Source of the DNA: CAMCYM01 sp964405405 | GTDB taxonomy: Bacteria > Bacteroidota > Bacteroidia > Flavobacteriales_D > Sanyastnellaceae | DNA length: 5,302 nt | NCBI GenBank assembly: GCA_964405405.1 | Contig: CAYONT010000098.1 | Location: 1-5,302, forward strand | Reading direction: 5' to 3' | Part shown: positions 1 through 4,471 of the stretch, one piece after another | How the letters are laid out: every line of letters begins with the position of its first letter | Numbering within the stretch: the stretch's first letter is position 1 | Notes under the pieces: generated by a model | Seen by the model: the letters and a program-made list of their open reading frames with translations, nothing else | Told to the model about the DNA's origin: nothing | Database searches by the model: none | Program-made: the position numbers and the translations under genes

Positions 1-45
1 GGCATGCCGCACAAGGACCTCGAGTTGCTGCTCGCTGCGCTCTAA
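1..45 (+). CDS. C-terminal tail of an upstream gene (partial)
   Basis: Reading from base 1, the frame gives GMPHKDLELLLAAL followed by a TAA stop at 43-45. The leucine-rich, helix-like tail and the GC-rich codons (CTG, CTC, GCG, GAC) fit a real protein end in this genome, and the low-coding-potential gap starts directly after it. Fourteen residues are too few to name a family, and the gene body lies outside the window. A second plus frame is also open here but gives an arginine- and cysteine-rich, unlikely translation, so this frame is preferred with modest confidence. Confidence 0.4.
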   Translation, partial: GMPHKDLELLLAAL

Positions 46-210
46 TTGCGCGGCTGGGCGACGCGGAGACAGGAGACCTGGCGCAGTTGCACCGCGCAGA
101 AACAAGAAATGGGAGATGGGAATGAAAGCTGGCAGATGAAGCGTGACTGCGTCACGCGTGGACGGAAGCTAACGGCAACGCTATGACGAGAAATCATTGA
201 ACATACGACA
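46..210. other. Intergenic gap before the propeller gene
   Basis: No credible gene is seen in these 165 bases. The left part is GC-rich and the composition turns AT-rich near 180-210. A 7-base inverted repeat joins 47-53 (TGCGCGG) and 92-98 (CCGCGCA) with a 38-base loop. It could fold at the end of the upstream transcript, but it lacks a T-run, so a terminator is not supported. A tighter palindrome at 141-157 is listed separately. I found no TAnnTTTG-type promoter box before the ATG at 211. Confidence 0.5.
141..157. repeat. Perfect 7-base inverted repeat with 3-base loop
   Basis: GCGTGAC (141-147), TGC (148-150) and GTCACGC (151-157) form a perfect dyad about 53 bases before the propeller gene start. 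It has no following T-run. It could be an operator, a recombination relic or a hairpin at the edge of the AT-rich block. Similar arms in swapped order occur at 1464-1479 beyond the gene. Confidence 0.55.
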
Positions 211-1251
211 ATGAATACAAACATATTTCTATGTCTAACCACCATTGCCCTTTTGACTTCGTTCAACGGACAGACCTCTCATCAAAAAGGAAGCGCAGGC
301 CCGTTTACAATCGGTGACACGGTAAAAACACTTGGCAGTAGCATAATGGTTGTTTATCAAGACAAGAAAAATGTTTACTGGTTTGGCAGTTGGGAAACGG
401 GGGTTTACCGATATGATGGAACGACATTGATCAATTACACAACAAAACATGGCTTGCCAAACAATAGAATTGACGAAATCAAAGAGGACAAATCTGGCAA
501 CTTATACTTCATTGGTTGCCATCCGAATTCTACAGTAGCTAAATTTGATGGGCAATTTTTTACTACTCTTTCGGCAACCAGAAGCAATGAATGGAAACTT
601 CAAGCTGAAGATTTGTGGTTCAGGAATGCTTTTCAAACTGAAAAAGCATATCGGTTTGATGGCACTCATTTGTATGAATTAACATTGCCAGGGCCACCAA
701 AATTCTCCAATCCCTTTGAAATCTATTGCATCTATAAGGACCAGAAAGGGAACATTTGGTTTGGGACGAATCCCGTTGGAGCTTGCCGTTATAATGGAAA
801 AGATTTCGAGTGGATCACCGAAGAAGACGTAACTGAATTTCGCAATACAGGAGCAAACGGAGTTCGTTCCATTGCCGAAGACAAAAATGGCGACTTCTGG
901 TTCAACACCGAAAATCGCTACAGTATTTACGACAGCACAACACTAAAAAGCAATAGGTTTTACAGAAGACAAGCAAGCATCGGTGGTTTAGACGGAAAAA
1001 AGGACAGCGATTTAAACGAGTTTCTATCGACAGCAATAGACAGCGAAAATAATTTGTGGTTTGTAACTTATCGCAATGGCGTTTGGAAATACGACGGGAT
1101 AAGAATTACGCACTATGCTGTGCAAGCTGACTCAAAAGACATTACGTTATTTAGCATCTACAAAGACAACAATGGCCACCTATGGCTTGGAACACACGAA
1201 AACGGTGTATTTAAATTCAATGGGGCATCATTCGAAAAATTTGTACCATGA
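211..1251 (+). CDS. Secreted seven-repeat beta-propeller protein (two-component regulator propeller family)
   Basis: The protein has 346 residues. Residues 1-20 are a hydrophobic signal peptide (MNTNIF...LLTSFNG) with no lipobox cysteine, so export to the periplasm or outside is likely. The rest carries seven units of the Reg_prop pattern, roughly 'I-x-x-D-x-x-G-N-x-W-F-G-T ... G-V-x-(R/K)-(Y/F)-(D/N)-G', at about 45-70, 87-114, 131-151 (degenerate), 170-196, 218-241, 272-296 and 313-338. In the known family such repeats form the periplasmic sensor of hybrid histidine kinases, usually about 14 repeats followed by Y_Y_Y, membrane and kinase domains. None of those parts is present here and the stop follows the seventh repeat, so it is a free-standing single propeller. 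Its ligand or partner is unknown. The DNA is AT-rich (for example 21 G+C of 60 at 541-600) against GC-rich neighbours, suggesting transfer. The start ATG at 211 directly precedes the signal peptide and has no Shine-Dalgarno. Confidence 0.85.
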   Translation: MNTNIFLCLTTIALLTSFNGQTSHQKGSAGPFTIGDTVKTLGSSIMVVYQDKKNVYWFGSWETGVYRYDGTTLINYTTKHGLPNNRIDEIKEDKSGNLYFIGCHPNSTVAKFDGQFFTTLSATRSNEWKLQAEDLWFRNAFQTEKAYRFDGTHLYELTLPGPPKFSNPFEIYCIYKDQKGNIWFGTNPVGACRYNGKDFEWITEEDVTEFRNTGANGVRSIAEDKNGDFWFNTENRYSIYDSTTLKSNRFYRRQASIGGLDGKKDSDLNEFLSTAIDSENNLWFVTYRNGVWKYDGIRITHYAVQADSKDITLFSIYKDNNGHLWLGTHENGVFKFNGASFEKFVP

Positions 1252-1463
1252 CGAATGACCTATGAGCGACCACAAACACACGTTTTGCATCATGCGGGGA
1301 AACGTTCTTACATACAAGTTCCGTTTTCAAATTGGGATTGGGTGCTGGGTTGACAATTTTGTGCTCCGAAAACCCCAACGAATGCAAAGCGTGGGAACGA
1401 TTCCATCCTGAAATACTGGGTTGTCCAGAACAGAGACCAATTCACGTATCTGGTTTTGAATGA

Positions 1464-1479
1464 TCACGCACCGCGTGAC
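1464..1479. repeat. Inverted repeat sharing its arms with 141-157
   Basis: TCACGC (1464-1469), ACC (1470-1472) and GCGTGA (1473-1478) form a perfect 6-base dyad with a 3-base loop, and the next C extends one arm to GCGTGAC. The upstream dyad at 141-157 uses the same arm sequences in the opposite order. No function is known; this is a pattern seen in sequence only. Confidence 0.4.
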
Positions 1480-1703
1480 ACCTTCTTCAAGGTCATAAAA
1501 TCAAATACCTAGCTGATCCTGGCAGCGAAGATGGTAAGTCCATTCCAATGAGCGTCCGCAACCAGATTTCCGATCCGGTCCACTCGAGACAATCGCTCTA
1601 TGGGTTTAGGCTCCTTGTGAATCAACAGACTTTGTTCGCCCGGATTCCAATCCTCGCCCCAGAAATGCAACCGCCTTCATCCGCTCGCTGAACGATTCAT
1701 TAC

Positions 1704-1753
1704 ATCTCTCATCTCGGCGCGCAGCGGCATTTCTTATCTCGGCGCGCAGCGGC
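1704..1753. repeat. Two-copy tandem repeat, 25-base unit, next to the rng stop
   Basis: Read on the minus strand, 1753-1729 and 1728-1704 are two adjacent 25-base units that begin with the identical 18-base core GCCGCTGCGCGCCGAGAT and match at 23 of 25 positions overall. The array begins 5 bases past the rng stop codon. The core is very GC-rich within a moderate-GC spacer. It may be a local duplication or a member of a dispersed repeat family of this genome; the window cannot distinguish these. Confidence 0.75.
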
Positions 1754-1780
1754 GAGAGTCAAGCGGCGAGTTCCTCGCCG
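1737..1780 (-). terminator. Two consecutive hairpins at the 3' end of rng (possible terminator)
   Basis: Going along the minus strand, a perfect 7-base hairpin CGGCGAG-GAA-CTCGCCG lies at 1780-1764 within the last rng codons. After the TGA stop (1761-1759) comes a second hairpin, TCTCGCCGC-TGC-GCGCCGAGA at 1757-1737, with 8 of 9 pairs and one C-C mismatch. The DNA beyond reads TAAGAAAT, so there is no T-run and a classical intrinsic terminator is not proven. The structure could still stop transcription or protect the mRNA 3' end. The second hairpin overlaps the first copy of the 25-base tandem repeat. Confidence 0.45.
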
Positions 1781-3309
1781 AGCTGGTTGAATAGCCTGAA
1801 TTCCAGCAGTTCCATCGAAGAGTTGGACTCAACACGGAGTTGAATCTTAAACTGCTTGCGCCAAGTCTTTGCGACCGAGCGGAACCAGCCCTTGCAGAGA
1901 TAGGCCTCAACGATGGGGTGGACCATGAGGGTCAGGGAACGGTGACCCTCGGAAGTGGTCAAGTAGTGCAGGCTGTTCTCGATGGTGTCCGTGATCAGGA
2001 TGGAGGCTCCAACCTCGCCTGTGCCACGGCAAGTGGGGCATTTCTCAGCCGTTTTGACGGCAGCTACCGGCCTCACACGCTGGCGGGTCATCTCAACCAC
2101 CCCGAAACGGCTCGGAGATTGGATATTGTGTTTGGCCTTATCAGACCGCATAGCCTCTTTGAGGGCATCCGTGAGCTGCTTGTTGTGCTCCTTCTTCGCC
2201 ATGTCGATGAAATCGATGGCGATGATGCCCCCCATGTCCCGCAATCGGAGAACGCGCGCGATTTCATCGACGCACTCCAGGTTCGTCATCAGTGCGTTCT
2301 CCTCTTGGTCCTTGGCACCCGATTTCCGCCCCCCGGAATTCACGTCAATCACGTGCATGGCCTCTGTCTGCTCGATGATCAAGTATGCGCCACTCTTCAG
2401 ATTCACTTGCCGACCGAAGGCAGCTTTGATTTGCCGGTGGATGGACAGGGTGTTGAAGAGGTCCTTGTCCCGACTCAACTTGAGCACCTCCTCCTTCTCT
2501 GGAGCGATGCTGTGGAGATAGCCCCGCACATCCTCAGCAAGCTTGGGATCATTGACCCAAATCGTGGAGCAATCGGGCGAGAGGACATCCCGTAGGACCG
2601 CACTGGTTTTGTCCAGTTCACCCAAGACTCGCTTGCCAGGCTTGGCGTGACGCAGTTTCTTGTGCAAGTCGGACCAACGGCTGACGAGGTCCTCCAAATC
2701 CGCCTTGAGGTCGGCTGTGCCTTTGTTCTCTGCGACCGTACGAACGATGATACCGAAGCCCGGGGGCAGGATGTCCTGCATGAGTTTCCGGAGTCGGTTG
2801 CGTTCTACTTCTCCCTTGATGCGGCTCGACATGGAAACCCGGTCTCCGAACGGTACCAACACGAGGTAGCGACCAGGCAGGGTGACCTCAGCGGTCAAGC
2901 GCGGGCCCTTGGAACTGATGGGTTCCTTGGCTACTTGCACCAAAACGAGTTGAGAGGCACTCACCTCATCCTTCACCTTTCCCTTCTTGTCCAATTCTGG
3001 GGAACGCGGGAAATGGGCCAAATCGGCCACCGGCAACTTGCCGGCCATCACTTTCTTGACGTATTCCTGCTGGGTTTGGAAATGGGGACCCAAGTCGAGG
3101 TAGTGCAGGAAGGCATCCCGCTCGTGCCCTACATCGACAAAAGCTGCGTTCAGGCTGGGCAATACCTTCCTGACCCGACCGAGGTAGATGTCCCCGACGG
3201 CGTAATCAACACTCCCTTCATCCCGGTGCAACTCGACGAGTTGACCGTTTTCCAGAAGCGCAATTTCAATGCCCTCGGGCATCGAATTGATCACAAGTTC
3301 TTTGCTCAA
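1759..3309 (-). CDS. rng: Ribonuclease E/G family endoribonuclease
   Basis: Single-strand-specific endoribonuclease that acts in mRNA turnover and rRNA/tRNA processing in the cytoplasm. Numbering from the first possible start (TTG at 3315, 518 residues): an S1 RNA-binding region spans about 38-130 (VGDIYLGRV, NAAFVDVG, DAFLHYLDL), with an insert at about 80-120 typical of Bacteroidota. The 5'-sensor pair R192-T193 sits in IIVRTV. The metal-binding catalytic residues are D324 and N326 (HVIDVNSGG) and D368 (IIAIDFIDM). The zinc link is C426-P-T-C429. All key residues are present and the length is normal. No ATG or GTG precedes the conserved SKELVIN, and an in-frame TGA lies at 3328-3330, so a TTG start is needed. 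I chose the TTG at 3307-3309 because it gives MSKELVIN, the usual family start; the TTG at 3313-3315 adds two residues. It lacks the long degradosome tail of enterobacterial RNase E. It is last in a minus-strand cluster, behind a strong hairpin. Confidence 0.95.
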   Translation of the reverse strand: MSKELVINSMPEGIEIALLENGQLVELHRDEGSVDYAVGDIYLGRVRKVLPSLNAAFVDVGHERDAFLHYLDLGPHFQTQQEYVKKVMAGKLPVADLAHFPRSPELDKKGKVKDEVSASQLVLVQVAKEPISSKGPRLTAEVTLPGRYLVLVPFGDRVSMSSRIKGEVERNRLRKLMQDILPPGFGIIVRTVAENKGTADLKADLEDLVSRWSDLHKKLRHAKPGKRVLGELDKTSAVLRDVLSPDCSTIWVNDPKLAEDVRGYLHSIAPEKEEVLKLSRDKDLFNTLSIHRQIKAAFGRQVNLKSGAYLIIEQTEAMHVIDVNSGGRKSGAKDQEENALMTNLECVDEIARVLRLRDMGGIIAIDFIDMAKKEHNKQLTDALKEAMRSDKAKHNIQSPSRFGVVEMTRQRVRPVAAVKTAEKCPTCRGTGEVGASILITDTIENSLHYLTTSEGHRSLTLMVHPIVEAYLCKGWFRSVAKTWRKQFKIQLRVESNSSMELLEFRLFNQLGEELAA

Positions 3310-3353
3310 GGGCAAACTATTGAAGGTTCAACCGCCGCAAAAGAACGATGGAA

Positions 3354-3373
3354 GCCCGGGCCGAAGCCCGGGC
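3354..3373 (-). terminator. UUCG-capped GC hairpin between the small basic-protein gene and rng
   Basis: On the minus strand GCCCGGGC, loop TTCG, GCCCGGGC forms a perfect 8-base stem closed by a C(UUCG)G tetraloop, one of the most stable RNA loops. On the plus strand the loop would be CGAA, so the element is built for minus-strand RNA. It begins 6 bases after the small gene's stop and ends 44 bases before the rng start. The following bases contain only a weak, displaced T-run (TTCTTTT about 10 bases later). It may be a partial terminator/attenuator, or a stabiliser or processing point that sets rng expression apart from the upstream genes. Confidence 0.65.
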
Positions 3374-3379
3374 CATGCA

Positions 3380-3469
3380 TCACTTCTTCTTGTGGCGGTT
3401 CTTGCGCAACCTCTTCTTCCGCTTGTGCGTGGCCATCTTGTGGCGCTTTCTTTTTTTACCGCTAGGCAT
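3380..3469 (-). CDS. 29-residue mS38/COX24 (AURKAIP1)-like basic ribosomal peptide
   Basis: Reading minus from ATG (3469-3467) to TGA (3382-3380) gives 29 residues: MPSGKKRKRHKMATHK (1-16) then RKKRLRKNRHKKK (17-29). More than half are Lys or Arg. The pattern KRKRHKM-x-x-HKRKKRLRK-x-R matches the short basic motif of the AURKAIP1/COX24 domain (mitochondrial small-subunit protein mS38 and the actinobacterial counterpart bS22), which binds rRNA near the decoding region of the small subunit. A very similar MPSGKKRKRHK... peptide is widespread in Bacteroidota, from my knowledge of the family. It starts 11 bases after the TPR gene stop and is followed by a strong hairpin. There is no Shine-Dalgarno. 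Its role in the ribosome is inferred from the family; it could also be a free nucleic-acid-binding peptide. Confidence 0.85.
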   Translation of the reverse strand: MPSGKKRKRHKMATHKRKKRLRKNRHKKK

Positions 3470-3480
3470 GGTTCAAATGA

Positions 3481-4092
3481 TTAAGGTTCTGTGGTTCCGG
3501 CCTTCCCGGACTCCAGACGTTCGATGAAAGATAACACCCGATTCGACACCACCGTATCCGGTGCGAAGGGAAGGTATTCCCGGTAACGGATCAACGCCGC
3601 TTCCGTCTTTCCCATGCCCTCGTAGCATCTCGCTGTGAAGAACAGTCCGTTTCGATAAGAAGAATCTGCAGCCATGCAGGCCTCAAATCCCACCACTGCG
3701 CGGTCGTACGCGCCCTCTTCCATGTCCAGAAGAGCCAGTTGCCAAGTGGCATCTAGGTGACCTGGTTCCAAGGTCAAGACTTGGGAGAAACGTTCCCGGG
3801 CTTTGTCGGTTTGGCCTGATTGGATGCTAAAGATTCCAAGCCAAACCAGCGCATCCAAGTGCGGTGGGTCCCCCTCAGCGAGCGCGCGGATGGCCATGAT
3901 TCCCTGCATGGGGTCCTGGCCACTGGTCACTTGCTCCACCGCCCGCTCCAGCTTGTAATCGGCTGATGTCGTGTCTGTTGCCTCTGCCATTACCTCCTCT
4001 GAAGAGGCCGGACGACGGGGCAACCACAACACCAGCACCACAATCAGGACCCCCGCGACCGCCAGTGCGATCTGACCCGTGCGTTGGTTCAC
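3481..4092 (-). CDS. Membrane-anchored tetratricopeptide-repeat protein
   Basis: The protein has 203 residues. Residues 7-24 (QIALAVAGVLIVVLVLWL) form one membrane helix followed by RR, so the remainder probably faces the periplasm, although the positive residues on both sides of the helix make orientation uncertain. A polar linker (about 28-58) leads to TPR-type helical pairs at about 79-112, 113-146 and 147-180, with the usual spacing of small residues (for example WLGIFSIQSGQTDKARERF and YRNGLFFTARCYEGMGKTEA). TPRs are protein-binding scaffolds; no enzymatic residues are seen. The start is GTG at 4092-4090, sharing GTGA with the HU stop, so translational coupling to HU is likely. A TPR protein between HU and RNase E/G is a recurrent Bacteroidota arrangement in my memory, but the molecular role is unknown to me. 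Confidence 0.85.
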   Translation of the reverse strand: MNQRTGQIALAVAGVLIVVLVLWLPRRPASSEEVMAEATDTTSADYKLERAVEQVTSGQDPMQGIMAIRALAEGDPPHLDALVWLGIFSIQSGQTDKARERFSQVLTLEPGHLDATWQLALLDMEEGAYDRAVVGFEACMAADSSYRNGLFFTARCYEGMGKTEAALIRYREYLPFAPDTVVSNRVLSFIERLESGKAGTTEP

Positions 4093-4382
4093 GGTTGTAC
4101 CTTGACTTGGGTCTTCACCGTGTCCATGAATTCTTTCGCAGGCTTGAACGACGGAATGTTGTGGGCCGGGATGCTGATGGACTTCTTCGCTTTGATGTTG
4201 CGGCCGGTCTTTGCAGCGCGCGTCTTGATGACAAAACTTCCGAATCCGCGCAGGTACACGTTGTCCCCAGCCTCGAGAGAAGTGCGAACGGTGTGCATGA
4301 AGGCTTCCACCGTGGTCTGAACGTCGTGCTTTTCCATTCCCGTCTGTTCCGCAATCCGGGACACGATATCTGCTTTGGTCAT
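4089..4382 (-). CDS. HU/IHF-family DNA-binding protein
   Basis: The protein has 97 residues, a normal length for this family of dimeric, DNA-bending nucleoid proteins. The N-terminal helical dimer region (1-45, MTKADIVSRIAEQTGM...) leads to the signature GFGSF (46-50), the DNA-clasping beta arm (about 51-75, TRAAKTGRNI...) and the closing IPAHNIPSFKPAKEF (71-85). The arm-tip residue that is proline in E. coli HU/IHF (RNP) is isoleucine here (R61-N62-I63). This is usual for the Bacteroidota paralogue next to RNase E/G and may weaken the DNA kink. The ATG at 4382-4380 gives the expected MTKADIV start. It is the first gene of the minus-strand cluster, has its own promoter-like box about 56 bases upstream and overlaps the TPR gene by 4 bases. 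Confidence 0.95.
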   Translation of the reverse strand: MTKADIVSRIAEQTGMEKHDVQTTVEAFMHTVRTSLEAGDNVYLRGFGSFVIKTRAAKTGRNIKAKKSISIPAHNIPSFKPAKEFMDTVKTQVKVQP

Positions 4383-4412
4383 TTCAGTTATGGGTAGGTT
4401 TTCAAAATCTTT

Positions 4413-4438
4413 GCAGCCCCACAGCCGTGGAGGGGTGC
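4413..4438 (-). promoter_or_regulatory. Stem-loop in the HU leader / HU-mutY divergent region
   Basis: The plus-strand bases GCAGCCCCAC, loop AGCC, GTGGAGGGGTGC can fold with CCAC/GTGG next to the loop, CC/GG beyond a one-base bulge, and GCA/TGC at the base. In minus-strand RNA it would sit at or just after the predicted start site, about 30 bases before the HU ATG. It could modulate leader stability or start-site choice. It overlaps the last base of the -7 box. The fold is plausible but not calculated. Confidence 0.35.
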
Positions 4439-4468
4439 AAAAATAGGGTTATTGGTTTGAAAACGAAA
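4438..4468 (-). promoter_or_regulatory. Bacteroidota-type promoter of the HU-TPR-peptide cluster
   Basis: On the minus strand, TATTTTTG at 4445-4438 matches the -7 consensus TAnnTTTG exactly. TTTC at 4468-4465, 19 bases upstream, matches the -33 TTTG at three of four bases. Transcription would begin a few bases downstream and give a leader of roughly 45-50 bases before the HU ATG. The element lies within the 89-base divergent gap shared with mutY. Confidence 0.6.
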
Positions 4469-4471
4469 CGG

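Larger units (their letters stand above)
1252..1758. other. 507-base region without an intact gene; possible gene remnants
   Basis: No start-to-stop gene is convincing. Three open stretches without a usable ATG look somewhat protein-like. On plus, 1354-1512 gives 52 codons ending ...YLVLNDHAPRDTFFKVIKSNT and a stop. On minus, 1327-1500 gives 57 codons (FYDLEEGVTRCVII...), and 1509-1676 gives 55 codons (RRLHFWGEDWNPGEQ...ARIS, stop). The two minus stretches abut in different frames, as a frameshifted relic would. Stretches of this length also occur by chance, so this is only a hint. Composition is intermediate between the AT-rich propeller gene and the GC-rich RNase gene. The right end holds a tandem duplication and hairpins listed separately. 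Confidence 0.4.

Noticed and set aside
47..98. Terminator for the upstream gene from TGCGCGG/CCGCGCA
   Set aside because: The loop is 38 bases and there is no T-run; the pairing is too weak in evidence to call.
160..210. Integron attC-like core (GCTAACG near 168-174) before the AT-rich gene
   Set aside because: The R-box consensus is not met fully, and no GTTRRRY partner with a foldable site is found on either side of the gene.
42..450. Minus-strand frames of 71-74 residues at the left side
   Set aside because: They overlap the propeller gene in antisense and have no family resemblance or start signal.
1704..1753. CRISPR array
   Set aside because: Only two directly adjacent units with a 7-base variable part, no true spacers and no cas genes.
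1840..2595. 251-residue plus-strand open frame
   Set aside because: It lies entirely antisense to rng, which has all catalytic residues of RNase E/G; the translation resembles no family and is a shadow.
2647..3465. 272-residue plus-strand open frame
   Set aside because: It is antisense to the rng start, the hairpin and the 29-residue gene; it has no domain pattern and is explained as a shadow of GC-rich coding sequence.
3966..4397. 143-residue plus-strand open frame across the TPR and HU genes
   Set aside because: It is antisense to two well-supported genes and the HU promoter side, with low-complexity Pro/Arg composition.
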